NCBI GenBank assembly: GCA_004297165.1
Contig: SCUJ01000006.1
Location: 1,550,464-1,614,463, forward strand
DNA length: 64,000 bases
From: Gammaproteobacteria bacterium
GTDB taxonomy: Bacteria > Pseudomonadota > Gammaproteobacteria > Eutrophobiales > Eutrophobiaceae
Direction: 5' to 3'
Part shown: piece after piece, positions 24,670 to 33,695 of the stretch
Layout of the letters: each line of letters starts with the position of its first letter
Numbering within the stretch: the stretch's first letter is position 1
The notes under the pieces: generated by a model
The model's database searches: none
Seen by the model: the letters and a program-made list of their open reading frames with translations, nothing else
Told to the model about the DNA's origin: nothing
Program-made: the position numbers and the translations under genes

Positions 24670-24685
24670 TGGCACGGTAACTGCA
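24670..24685 (+). promoter_or_regulatory. Sigma54 promoter of nirBD
   Basis: TGGCACG-GTAA-CTGCA: a perfect -24 box, TGC in the -12 box, and GG to GC separated by exactly 10 bases. The expected start site is near 24696, some 23 bases before the nirB ATG. Confidence 0.75.
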
Positions 24686-24718
24686 ATCCGGCAGTAAATG
24701 AGCAGAGAGTAGACAGTC

Positions 24719-27190
24719 ATGCAGAGAGAAAAACTGGTCCTGGTCGGCAACGGGATGGCCGGAGTGCGCACGTTGGAGGAATTACTGAAGCTGATGCCGG
24801 AGAAATTCGACATCACCGTCTTCGGCGACGAACCCTGTGGCAACTACAACCGGATCCTCCTCTCCCCCGTGTTGACCGGCGAGAAGACCATCGATCAGAT
24901 CATGTTGAACGATGAGCGCTGGTATCGCGAGAACCGGATCACCCTGCACAAGGGCAGGAAGGTCACGCGGATCGATCGCCTACGCCGGCAAGTGTTGGCC
25001 GAGGAAGGGACCGCGGCGGAATACGACCGCCTGATCCTGGCGCTAGGCTCCGAACCGTTCGTCCTGCCCGTGCCTGGCGCAGGATTGCCGGGCGTTATCA
25101 GTTTCCGCAACATCCACGACGTGGATCTGATGATCGAGGCCACGCGACAATTCAGGAACGCGGTGGTGATCGGCGGCGGTCTGCTCGGCCTCGAGGCGGC
25201 GCACGGACTCATGGCGCGCGGCATGCAGGTCACGGTGGTGCATCTGCTCGATACCCTGATGGAACGCCAGCTCGATAAACCGGCGGCGGAACTCTTGCGG
25301 AATTCGCTCGAACTGCGAGGCCTGAAGTTTCTCCTCGGCAAGGAGACCGCGGCCATCCTGGGCGAGAAGCGTGTTAAGGGCCTGCGCTTCAAGGATGGCG
25401 CGGAGATCGCGGCTGACCTGGTCGTCATGGCCGCGGGAATCCGCCCCAATATCGCGCTGGCGCGCTCGGCCGGGATTTATTGCGAACGCGGGATCGTGGT
25501 CAACGACACCATGCAGACTTATGATCCCCGCATATACGCCGTTGGCGAATGCGCCGAGCACCGCCGGCAGACCTACGGTCTGGTGGCGCCGCTCTTCGAA
25601 CAGGCGAAGGTGTGCGCCAATCAACTGGCGCAGTTCGGTTTCGCGAGCTACAAGGGCTCGGTCACCTCCACCAAGCTCAAGGTGACCGGCATCGATCTCT
25701 TCTCCGCCGGGAATTATCTCGGCGATGCGGACAGCGACGAACTTATCTTCAAGGATGCCGCGCAGGGCGTCTATAAAAAACTCGTCATCGCCAACAACCG
25801 GATCAAGGGCGCTGTGCTCTATGGGGATACCATCGACGGCACCTGGTATTTCCAGTTGATGCGCGACGCGACCGATATCAGCGCCATCCGCGACAACCTG
25901 CTATTCGGCAAGGCGCATGTAGGCAGCGCGGGACACGGCGCGGCTGCGGGCCGGATCGCCCAGGCCCCCGACGACACCGAGGTCTGCGGCTGCAACGGCG
26001 TCTGCAAGGGCGAGATCGTCCGGGCCATTACCGCCAACAATCTCTTCACCCTCGATCAGGTGCGCGCCCATACCAAGGCCTCGGCCTCCTGCGGATCCTG
26101 CACCGGTTTGGTCGAGGAACTCATGGCCTCGACCCTCGGCAGCGGCTATTCGGAGACCCCGCGCAAGAAACCCCTCTGCGCCTGCACCGACTTCAATCAC
26201 GAAGAAGTTCGTGTCGCGATTGTCGCCAATGCCCTGAAATCCATCCCGGAGGTGCGGCGTTTTCTCGATTGGCGCACGCCGGACGGCTGCCATGCCTGCC
26301 GGCCGGCGATCAATTATTACCTGCTATGCGCCTGGCCTGACGAATATCAGGACGATGTGCAATCCCGTTTCATCAACGAGCGGATCCATGCCAATATTCA
26401 GAAGGATGGCACCTACTCCGTGGTGCCCCGCATCTTCGGCGGTATCACCACCGCGGCGCAGTTACGGGCCATCGCCGATGCCGCCGATAAATTCAAGGTC
26501 CCGACCGTCAAGATCACCGGCGGTCAGCGCATCGATCTGCTGGGCGTGAAAAAGGAAGACCTGCCGGGGATCTGGGGCGAGCTCGGCAAGGCCGGCTTCA
26601 TCTCCGGTCACGCCTACGGCAAGGCCCTGCGTACGGTCAAGACCTGCGTCGGGTCCGAGTGGTGCCGCTTCGGCACGCAGGACTCGACCACGATGGGGAT
26701 CCGCCTGGAGGAAATGTCCTGGGGTTCATGGATGCCGCACAAATTCAAGATGGCCGTCTCGGGCTGCCCGCGCAATTGCGCCGAGGCCACGATCAAGGAC
26801 TTCGGCGTCGTGGCCGTGGAATCCGGCTGGGAACTGCACATCGGCGGCAACGGCGGGGTGAAGGTCCGCGCCACGGACCTGCTATGCAAGGTGACGACGG
26901 AGGCCGAGGTGCTCGAATATTGCGCCGCCTTCCTGCAGTTGTACCGCGAGGAGGCGCGCTACCTGGAGCGCACCGCGCCGTGGATCGAACGGATCGGTCT
27001 GGCCTATATAAAAGGCCGCATCGTGGAGGATCGCCGCGATCGCAAAGCGCTGGCCGAACGTTTTATGGAATCCCAGAAACACATGCAGATCGATCCCTGG
27101 GCGGGTCTGACCAACAATCCGGATCGGCGGGCATTCATTCCGATCAAGCCTGTGCGCATGAGCCCAGATGAAGCGACCGTGGAGGCATGA
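24719..27190 (+). CDS. nirB: NAD(P)H-dependent assimilatory nitrite reductase, large subunit NirB
   Basis: An 823-residue cytoplasmic enzyme that reduces nitrite to ammonium. The N-terminal half is a two-Rossmann flavoprotein (LVLVGNGMAGVRTLEEL; second site VVIGGGLLGLEAAHGL). A bacterioferredoxin-like [2Fe-2S] domain follows, with CGCNGVCKG from Cys423 and ASCGSC. The C-terminal sulfite/nitrite reductase domain binds sirohaem and [4Fe-4S] through Cys643, Cys649, Cys683 and Cys687 (C-x5-C and C-x3-C). Length and order match the family. It has its own NtrC/sigma54-type control region, so it probably serves nitrogen assimilation rather than respiration. nirD follows after one base. Confidence 0.96.
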   Translation: MQREKLVLVGNGMAGVRTLEELLKLMPEKFDITVFGDEPCGNYNRILLSPVLTGEKTIDQIMLNDERWYRENRITLHKGRKVTRIDRLRRQVLAEEGTAAEYDRLILALGSEPFVLPVPGAGLPGVISFRNIHDVDLMIEATRQFRNAVVIGGGLLGLEAAHGLMARGMQVTVVHLLDTLMERQLDKPAAELLRNSLELRGLKFLLGKETAAILGEKRVKGLRFKDGAEIAADLVVMAAGIRPNIALARSAGIYCERGIVVNDTMQTYDPRIYAVGECAEHRRQTYGLVAPLFEQAKVCANQLAQFGFASYKGSVTSTKLKVTGIDLFSAGNYLGDADSDELIFKDAAQGVYKKLVIANNRIKGAVLYGDTIDGTWYFQLMRDATDISAIRDNLLFGKAHVGSAGHGAAAGRIAQAPDDTEVCGCNGVCKGEIVRAITANNLFTLDQVRAHTKASASCGSCTGLVEELMASTLGSGYSETPRKKPLCACTDFNHEEVRVAIVANALKSIPEVRRFLDWRTPDGCHACRPAINYYLLCAWPDEYQDDVQSRFINERIHANIQKDGTYSVVPRIFGGITTAAQLRAIADAADKFKVPTVKITGGQRIDLLGVKKEDLPGIWGELGKAGFISGHAYGKALRTVKTCVGSEWCRFGTQDSTTMGIRLEEMSWGSWMPHKFKMAVSGCPRNCAEATIKDFGVVAVESGWELHIGGNGGVKVRATDLLCKVTTEAEVLEYCAAFLQLYREEARYLERTAPWIERIGLAYIKGRIVEDRRDRKALAERFMESQKHMQIDPWAGLTNNPDRRAFIPIKPVRMSPDEATVEA

Positions 27191-27191
27191 C

Positions 27192-27497
27192 ATGACGTGG
27201 CTTGAAATCGGCAGCATCGAAGAGATCCCGCGTCTTGGATCGCGCGTCATCAAGACTCCGGCGGGCGACATCGCCGTCTTCCGCGACGCGCGGGACGAAG
27301 TCTATGCGCTGGAGGACCGGTGCCCACACAAGGGCGGGCCGCTGTCGCAGGGCATCGTGTTCGATCGGCGGGTCGCCTGCCCGCTGCACAACTGGATTAT
27401 TGATCTCGAGAGCGGCATGGCGACTGGCGCTGATCACGGCTGTGCCCGCGGTTATCCCGTACGGGTGATTGCGGGTTCGGTTCATGTCAATATCTAA
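27192..27497 (+). CDS. nirD: Nitrite reductase small subunit NirD (Rieske type)
   Basis: A 101-residue Rieske-fold protein. The [2Fe-2S] ligands are present: Cys44 and His46 in CPHKGG, Cys63 and His66 in CPLHNW. The enterobacterial NirD lacks such ligands, so this one is probably a true iron-sulfur protein. The ATG at 27192 starts one base after the nirB stop, so the two subunits are made together. Confidence 0.93.
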   Translation: MTWLEIGSIEEIPRLGSRVIKTPAGDIAVFRDARDEVYALEDRCPHKGGPLSQGIVFDRRVACPLHNWIIDLESGMATGADHGCARGYPVRVIAGSVHVNI

Positions 27498-27516
27498 ACG
27501 CAGGCTCTGCGGGTAT

Positions 27517-27551
27517 AAAAAAAGGCGCAACCGTCTCCGGCTGCGCCTTTT
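27517..27551. terminator. Bidirectional terminator between nirD and the TonB receptor
   Basis: AAAAGGCGCA pairs with TGCGCCTTTT around a GC-rich loop. The A-run on one side and T-run on the other make it usable from both directions: for nirD on the plus strand and for the minus-strand receptor gene ending at 27575. Confidence 0.85.
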
Positions 27552-27574
27552 CAAGTTGAACTGATCAGGAATGA

Positions 27575-30154
27575 TCAGAAATTGCGTTTTATGGTTATCG
27601 CATACTCGAGCGGACGTCCCGGCTGACCGTGCACGTACCCGGCGGCGGCGCCCGTCAGATCGAACAGGGTAAGGTAGTAATATTCGTCCGTCAGGTTGGT
27701 GATCTCGGCCGCAATCTGCCAGTCATCGTCCACCGACCGCCAGGTCAGGCGGGCATTGACCAGGGCATAGCTTTCGATGAAATTGGTAGGACGGTTATTG
27801 GCGTCCGCGTAGGTTTCATCCTGCCAACTGGCGTCAATGCGCGGCGTCAACGTCCCGAGATCGCCCAGCGCGATCTCGTATTGCGCCCCGATGCTCCATT
27901 TGTTCTCCGGCGTGTAGGGCGAGATCATATCCAGCGTGACTGCCGATGCGGGGACACCGCCAATCTCTGCGATCTCCGTGTATTCGAAATCGAGGTGGCT
28001 GAATGCGGCGTCCACAATAACCGCATCCGTCGGGTGCCATTCGCCCTCCACTTCGAAGCCCCAGACCTCGGCATCGCCGACGTTGTTCTGGCTGGCGCAG
28101 GGGGTCGTCTGACCGGGATCCGCCCAGGTACATACGCTCGTCGGCAACTGGATCGCCGTGTAGTCGTTCCAGAACAGGGCCGCGTTCAACCTGAGTTGAT
28201 CCCACCAGGTGCTTTTTACACCGCCTTCATAGGTGATGAGTTCTTCGGGTTCGAAGGCAAAGAGCTGGCTGGGGAAGAAGGGTCGAGCATTGTTGCCGCC
28301 CGACTTGTAACCCGAGGCGGCCTGGAAGTAGACCATGATGTCGTCCGTGTAGTCATAGGAAATGGCTGTGCGCCAATCCAACCGGTCGCTGGAATATTCG
28401 ACGCCGAGCCCATCCAGACCGAACACTCCGCAGTTGGCGGGGTTCCCGGACTCCCAAAACCAGGGATTGGGGAATCCGAGCGGCACGACCGAGCAAGGTT
28501 GGACCGCGGAATAGTCGGGGTTATGCCGGTGGAAGGTGTAACTCTTCTCATCCTCCGAATAGCGCAGGCCCGCCGAGATATCGATGCGATCCCTGGGATG
28601 CAGGGTCACGTGACCATATGCCGCCGTGTTGGTCGATGGCACCAGGTCGGGACCGTGGATAAAATCGAATCCGACATAGGGCAGATCGACGCGCGCATCC
28701 TCGTTCGTTTCCTGATCGAGATAAAATCCGCCAATCGTGACATCGGCCATGCCATCAAAGAGCGCCAGGTTGAGGCGCGCCTCATGCGTCCACTGTTCGT
28801 GACTCATGACCTGTAACAATTGCTGCACCGCGAGTGGCGATCCGTCGGTGTCCTCCGCGAATGAGTTTTCGTACTGGCGATAGGCCAGGACGTAGAGGAA
28901 GGAGACGTCTTCCATCACCTGCCACTCGATGTTGGTCGAGATATCCCACGCCTTGAGGTGATTGATCGGCGGGACGACATCAGGTTTGTAGATGTCGACA
29001 TTGGCGCCAGTCACGCCGCCCTGGAACAACGGGCTGGGTGTGCTCTTGCCATCGTTGACATAGGTTGCATAGTTGAAATAAGTGCCTCCGGTAACGAAAC
29101 GGCTGTCGTAGGGCACGTCGATCCCGGCCTCATAGGTCCCATTGCTGTTGTTGTCAAAGTAGATGGGCACCGTGGAACCGGCGAGTGGGTTGAATGCCGG
29201 GTTGTTGGGTATGGGGGAGGCAAACGGTGGGGTCGCGGGTCCGTTGGGCGCCAACCAGGGGAAGTTGGAGCCGGAATGATCCGATGCCTCAACGAGTACG
29301 CCCGGCTGCGACTCCGACTGATCGTTGACGAGGCTGGCCGCGAGATTGACATTCAGCTTGTCGTTGACGATCCAGTTCAGGGCCAGACGGCCGGAGGTGT
29401 AAGCCTGGCCGCCTTCCTTCCCGAGTTCGCAGCCGAAGGACGGCACGTAGGTCGGCAGCCCGCCGGGTGTGCCCGGATCGGGCAGGTCGTTATAACAGGC
29501 ATAATCATAGCGGGTGACATAGCCGTCGCGACTGCGTGAAGTGCCCGCTATGCGCGCGTAGAGCGTATCCTCGAGTATGGTAAAGCCGGCCGCGCCCCTG
29601 AAATCGAGGCGGTCATACTTGCCGTAGGCCGCCTCGACGAAGCCGTCGCTGCTTCCATCGGGTTTGCGCGTGAAGAGCTTGATGGCGCCGCCAATGGCGT
29701 TGCGTCCGGCCAGGGTTCCCTGCGGGCCGCGCAGAACCTCGACGCGGTCCAGATCCAGGAGGTCGATCAGATTGCCGGTGATGGTGGAGTAGTAGACATC
29801 ATCGACATAGATGCCGACGCCAGGCTCCACCGAGGGATTGAAGTCCGTCTGACCGATGCCGCGAATAAAGGCCACCAGGGAACTGCCGAAGGAAGACCCC
29901 GCAGGCCTCAGTGAGACGTTGGGAGACTGCGCGGTGATCTGCACGAGATTTGTCTGGCTGCGTGACTCGAGCATCTCGGCGCTGACCGCGGTGACCGCAA
30001 GCGGCGTATCCTGAACATTAGCTTCGCGAAATTCGGCCGAGACAATGATCTCTTCCAGTTCGCCGCCATCCTGCGCGAAGGCCGGCGTCAGCATGACGCC
30101 AGATGCAAACGTCATTGCCAGGATCGAGAGCAGCTTTAAAGCAGAGTTGTGCAT
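27575..30154 (-). CDS. TonB-dependent outer-membrane receptor (iron-complex type)
   Basis: An 859-residue receptor with a signal peptide (residues 1-27, ending AFAQ), a TonB box-like EEIIVSAEFRE, a plug domain (VAFIRGIGQTDFNPSVEPGVGIYVDDVYY, shown here only by its type; LRGPQGTLAGRNAIGGAI near residue 140), and a barrel ending in ITIKRNF with a terminal Phe. The RNAIGGAI plug is typical of large receptor families in aquatic gammaproteobacteria that import varied organic substrates. It has a good AGGGGGG ribosome-binding site. The neighbouring catabolic genes suggest uptake of an organic compound rather than only iron; this is an inference. Confidence 0.9.
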   Translation of the reverse strand: MHNSALKLLSILAMTFASGVMLTPAFAQDGGELEEIIVSAEFREANVQDTPLAVTAVSAEMLESRSQTNLVQITAQSPNVSLRPAGSSFGSSLVAFIRGIGQTDFNPSVEPGVGIYVDDVYYSTITGNLIDLLDLDRVEVLRGPQGTLAGRNAIGGAIKLFTRKPDGSSDGFVEAAYGKYDRLDFRGAAGFTILEDTLYARIAGTSRSRDGYVTRYDYACYNDLPDPGTPGGLPTYVPSFGCELGKEGGQAYTSGRLALNWIVNDKLNVNLAASLVNDQSESQPGVLVEASDHSGSNFPWLAPNGPATPPFASPIPNNPAFNPLAGSTVPIYFDNNSNGTYEAGIDVPYDSRFVTGGTYFNYATYVNDGKSTPSPLFQGGVTGANVDIYKPDVVPPINHLKAWDISTNIEWQVMEDVSFLYVLAYRQYENSFAEDTDGSPLAVQQLLQVMSHEQWTHEARLNLALFDGMADVTIGGFYLDQETNEDARVDLPYVGFDFIHGPDLVPSTNTAAYGHVTLHPRDRIDISAGLRYSEDEKSYTFHRHNPDYSAVQPCSVVPLGFPNPWFWESGNPANCGVFGLDGLGVEYSSDRLDWRTAISYDYTDDIMVYFQAASGYKSGGNNARPFFPSQLFAFEPEELITYEGGVKSTWWDQLRLNAALFWNDYTAIQLPTSVCTWADPGQTTPCASQNNVGDAEVWGFEVEGEWHPTDAVIVDAAFSHLDFEYTEIAEIGGVPASAVTLDMISPYTPENKWSIGAQYEIALGDLGTLTPRIDASWQDETYADANNRPTNFIESYALVNARLTWRSVDDDWQIAAEITNLTDEYYYLTLFDLTGAAAGYVHGQPGRPLEYAITIKRNF

Positions 30155-30222
30155 AAATCCCCCCTAAGGTTTATTGCAAAACAGAATGCGGATTAGTGTT
30201 ACATAATAAATGCATCAAAACA

Positions 30223-30234
30223 ACGCATATGCGT
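30223..30234. promoter_or_regulatory. Perfect 12-bp palindrome, possible operator of the TonB receptor
   Basis: ACGCATATGCGT is a perfect palindrome 69 bases upstream of the receptor start, flanked on the minus strand by two copies of GTTGTTTT. Position and symmetry suggest a dimeric regulator. The regulator is not known. Confidence 0.4.
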
Positions 30235-30251
30235 AAAAACAACGTTCTGTC

Positions 30252-30758
30252 TTAACTCCTGCTCTTCACCTGCAATTCAGCGGGGCGTTTGCGCGGGATA
30301 TAGGTCCCCTTGCCGGGGAATGCGCTGAGGATCGGCCCATCCCAGAGCCGGATGATCCGTTCCTTGAACAACCACTGGCCATCCACCTTGACCAGCTTGT
30401 CCTCGTAATAGCCGGCGAAACGCAGCACGAAAGGCGGTTCGCCCCGGCACTCGGTAACGAAGGTAAAAGAGCGGGCGTTGGCCTCGTTGGCGTTGCCCTC
30501 CACGAGCAATTGATCGAGATGATGCTGACGGCCGGGAAAATTCGGCGCGGACATATAATGCCGTCCCAGGGCGCGCACGCCGGCCCGACCCTCCCAACGG
30601 TCCGGATCCTCGAAAACCTCCTCGATGATCACGGTATCCTCGGTGAAACACAGGGCGAGGTCATCCACGTGCCCCGTGTCCAGCGCCCACGCGTACCGCG
30701 CGAAGAGATCCTGGATGGCGAAGCGGTCGTCCGCGGTCAATGGATGTAAATCAGCCAT
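30252..30758 (-). CDS. SnoaL-like (NTF2-fold) protein
   Basis: A 168-residue cytoplasmic protein with an AAGGAG ribosome-binding site. The N-terminus (DDRFAIQDLFARYAWALDTGHVDDLALCFTEDTVI) is the usual start of SnoaL-like enzymes, and the end of the domain reads KVDGQWLFKERIIRLW. Family members are small isomerases, dehydratases or ring-dioxygenase beta-like subunits. It lies between the TonB receptor gene and the secreted protein gene on the same strand, so it is probably part of that unit. Confidence 0.85.
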   Translation of the reverse strand: MADLHPLTADDRFAIQDLFARYAWALDTGHVDDLALCFTEDTVIIEEVFEDPDRWEGRAGVRALGRHYMSAPNFPGRQHHLDQLLVEGNANEANARSFTFVTECRGEPPFVLRFAGYYEDKLVKVDGQWLFKERIIRLWDGPILSAFPGKGTYIPRKRPAELQVKSRS

Positions 30759-30789
30759 AAGTTACTCCTTATAGTTATTGTTATATTGA

Positions 30790-30830
30790 ATGGTGACTTT
30801 GTAGGGTGGACAAGTTTCCATGCCCACGCG
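30790..30830. repeat. Fragment of a GTAGGG...CCCAC palindromic repeat
   Basis: TGTAGGGTGGACAAG and CATGCCCACGCGG lie between the two minus-strand genes. The words resemble one arm of the elements at 38450-38575. The pairing is imperfect, so this is a degenerate copy at best. Confidence 0.3.
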
Positions 30831-30847
30831 GGAAGTGCATCTGTTAA

Positions 30848-31582
30848 TCAACGCCCTGCCGCCTTGCGCAGGTCCTCTATGTGGGCCTCCCATGCGGGTT
30901 CGTTGCATTCGTAACTCAACAACCGTCCACCCGGAACCGGCGACCAGCGCTTGAGGGAGGTAACCGGCCTGGTATAAAACTCGGGGTCCGTCATGGTCAT
31001 CTCGGCCTCGAGGATCGGCTTGCCGTCCTCCGCCTGCGCCAGGCGATAACGCTCGATGATCTCGGCGCCGGCGCCATGGGCATAGGTCTGATCCACCTGC
31101 TCCTTGAGATGCGTGGTCTTCACGACCAGGATATCGCCCTCCCAATGTCCCTCCGAGTAACCGTTGCGATCCGGAAAGAGATCCGCCTCGGGGAAACGTC
31201 CCGCGCCGATGTAGATGCGCCGGAGTTCCTGGTGCGCCTCGTAGATGATGGTGATCTGCTCCGGGCGCTGGACGATCTCCATCGGGTAGCCGCCCGAACC
31301 CAGCATGGAGCCCAGCATGCCGGTCCCGAGACACCAGCCGCCGGGGTTGTCGCCATCCTTCGCCACCAGGGCGCGATAGTCCTCGACCTTCTTGCGGGCC
31401 GTCTCGGTGAAGGGCAGGTCCACCGCGGGACGGCCGAACGCGGGTTGACCCGAGGCCGCGTACCAGGTCCAGATCCCGGAGAAATCCGGCGGCGCCGCGG
31501 TAGCGCTGCCTGCCGCCGCTAACGTTAATAACAGACACAACCTGATCGAATAACTTGAAATCCTGGGATTCGTTCGTTGCAT
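30848..31582 (-). CDS. Secreted protein of unknown function
   Basis: A 244-residue protein with a signal peptide (residues 1-29, ending SATAA). PPDFSGIWTWYAASG follows, and a central block RNGYSEGHWEGDILVVKTTHLKE contains the W-x-GD-x-LVV-x-T motif found in many exported proteins of unknown function in proteobacterial and acidobacterial catabolic clusters. The ATG at 31582 was chosen because GGGGGAGG lies just upstream and the signal peptide starts there; the frame is open 54 codons further. I know no enzymatic role. Confidence 0.75.
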   Translation of the reverse strand: MQRTNPRISSYSIRLCLLLTLAAAGSATAAPPDFSGIWTWYAASGQPAFGRPAVDLPFTETARKKVEDYRALVAKDGDNPGGWCLGTGMLGSMLGSGGYPMEIVQRPEQITIIYEAHQELRRIYIGAGRFPEADLFPDRNGYSEGHWEGDILVVKTTHLKEQVDQTYAHGAGAEIIERYRLAQAEDGKPILEAEMTMTDPEFYTRPVTSLKRWSPVPGGRLLSYECNEPAWEAHIEDLRKAAGR

Positions 31583-31763
31583 GTCGGCGCCTCCCCCTCG
31601 GTGAAATCTTCCGCATGGTAATACAGGCAAGCGCGCAGGGACAAGCCGGCAGTCGGATGACAGGAATTCGGACGCGACCCTGTATCCTTTTTTGGTTCCG
31701 GGCGACTGATGAGTGATAATCCTGCCTGAAACAAACCTTTCCAATATAAAAGGCCGTTACCAG

Positions 31764-33581
31764 ATGGGAATCGAAGCGTGGATCACAATCGGGGCGATTG
31801 TGATGGTGTTGGGATTATTGATATTCACAAGGCATGGGCCGGACCTGGTGATGATGTTCGGTTTGACGCTCCTGATGGTTGCGCCATGGCACGACGTACA
31901 CGGGTGGCATATCGGTGTGTTGAGCATCCGCGACGCGTTGTCGGGGCTGAGCAATCCTGGCCTGGTGACGGTGGCGGTGTTGTTTGTCGTGGCCGAGGGC
32001 TTGCAGCAGACCGGGGCGATGAACTTCATGGTGCAGCGATTGCTGGGCCGGCCCAAGACCATTCGCACGGCGCAAACCCGCATGATGTTGCTGGTCGCCG
32101 CCATCAGCGCGTTCCTGAACAACACGCCGGTCGTGGCCGTGTTTATCCCGCTGATCAATGACTGGGCACGCAAGTTCCATTTCAGCCCCTCGAAACTGAT
32201 GATCCCGTTGAGTTACGCGGCGATCCTCACGGGCATGTGCACCCTTATCAGCACGGCCAGTAATCTGGTTGTCAACGGTCTGCTGATGTCCGAGACAGGG
32301 CACGCCTCGGTGGGGATGTTCGAGGTTGCCTGGCTGGGTCTGCCGATTGCAGTGCTGGGCCTGGTGTACATGTTGACGGTTGGATTTGCGCTGCTGCCGG
32401 AACGCAAGCCAGCCATCAGTGTGGCGGACGATCCGCGGCAGTACACAGTGGAGATGATCGTGGACCCGAGGGGGCCGCTGGTCGGCAAGAGCATTGAAGA
32501 TGCCGGCCTTCGTCACCTGCCTGGCATGTACCTCATGGAGATAGAACGCAACGACCAGATTATCGCGGCGGTTGGCCCTTTGGAGAAACTGGTCGCGGGC
32601 GACCGGCTGGTATTCGCAGGCATCGTGGAATCCATCGTGGATTTGCAGAAAATCCGCGGTCTGATGCCCGCCACCAATCAAGTCTTCAAACTCGATGCCC
32701 CGCGCGTCGTCCGCTGTCTGATTGAGGCCGTGGTTTCCAACACCTGCCCGCTGGTTGGCAAGAGCATTCGGGAGGGTCACTTCCGCACGGTGTACAACGC
32801 TGCCGTCATCGCTGTCGCGCGCAACGGTGAACGCATCAACAAGAAGATTGGCGACATCGTGCTGCGCCCCGGCGATACCCTCCTGCTGGAAACCACGCCT
32901 GATTTTGTGGAGCGGCAGCGCGACAACCGGGACTTTTATCTGGTGTCGGCGGTGCGGGACTCCCAGCCCCTGCGTTATGAACGGGGGCCGTACGCAGTGG
33001 CCATCCTCGTCACGATGATAGTCGTCGTGCAATTGGGCTGGCTGGACATACTGCAAGGTGCGTTACTCGCGAGCGGGTTGATGCTGTTTAGCCGGTGTGT
33101 GACTGAACAGGAAGCCCGGCGCAGCATCGAGTGGAACCTGCTGGTGGTGATCGCGGCGGCCTACGGGATCGGCCGGGCCATGGGGGTCACCGGGGCTGCG
33201 GAACATATCGCCCAGGGATTGATTAGCACTGCCGGAACCAATCCCTATCTGGCCCTGGCGGTGGTCTACGGCGTAACAATGGTGCTCAACGAGCTGATCA
33301 CCAACACGGGCGCGGCGGTGCTGGTGTTTCCCATCGCCGTAGCCACGGCCATGAAGCTCGATGTCAGTTACATGCCCTTTGTCATGGCGGTCATGACTGC
33401 GGCGTCCATGAGCTTCAATACGCCGGTGGGATATCAGACGAACCTGATGGTGTACGGCCCGGGCGGATACCGTTTCACGGATTACCTCCGTGTCGGCGTC
33501 CCCTTGAGCCTGTTGATGTGGGGGACAACGATCGTGCTGGCGCCCATCATCTGGCCATTTGGTGAAGTCACCGGTCCGTGA
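31764..33581 (+). CDS. SLC13-type (DASS/CitT-like) permease with two RCK-C domains
   Basis: A 605-residue inner-membrane transporter. Helices fill residues 1-200 and 410-605, with the conserved NNTPVVAVFIPL and SFNTPVGYQTNLMVYGPGGY motifs of the family. Two TrkA-C type (RCK-C) regulatory domains are inserted in the middle (about 220-300 and 315-395), each with PLVGKSI. Such proteins carry sulfate, dicarboxylates or related anions with Na+. The ATG at 31764 was chosen at the first membrane helix. It diverges from the secreted-protein gene. Confidence 0.9.
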   Translation: MGIEAWITIGAIVMVLGLLIFTRHGPDLVMMFGLTLLMVAPWHDVHGWHIGVLSIRDALSGLSNPGLVTVAVLFVVAEGLQQTGAMNFMVQRLLGRPKTIRTAQTRMMLLVAAISAFLNNTPVVAVFIPLINDWARKFHFSPSKLMIPLSYAAILTGMCTLISTASNLVVNGLLMSETGHASVGMFEVAWLGLPIAVLGLVYMLTVGFALLPERKPAISVADDPRQYTVEMIVDPRGPLVGKSIEDAGLRHLPGMYLMEIERNDQIIAAVGPLEKLVAGDRLVFAGIVESIVDLQKIRGLMPATNQVFKLDAPRVVRCLIEAVVSNTCPLVGKSIREGHFRTVYNAAVIAVARNGERINKKIGDIVLRPGDTLLLETTPDFVERQRDNRDFYLVSAVRDSQPLRYERGPYAVAILVTMIVVVQLGWLDILQGALLASGLMLFSRCVTEQEARRSIEWNLLVVIAAAYGIGRAMGVTGAAEHIAQGLISTAGTNPYLALAVVYGVTMVLNELITNTGAAVLVFPIAVATAMKLDVSYMPFVMAVMTAASMSFNTPVGYQTNLMVYGPGGYRFTDYLRVGVPLSLLMWGTTIVLAPIIWPFGEVTGP

Positions 33582-33695
33582 CGTGGGATGGGTTATGCGT
33601 TCGGTTATTTTGTATCCGTTGCCCTCAAGCGCGAATAACAGGTAACATCGCTCACAAAAATTCTGACCGGTTTTAGAGTCGTTCGGGGGGTATTG

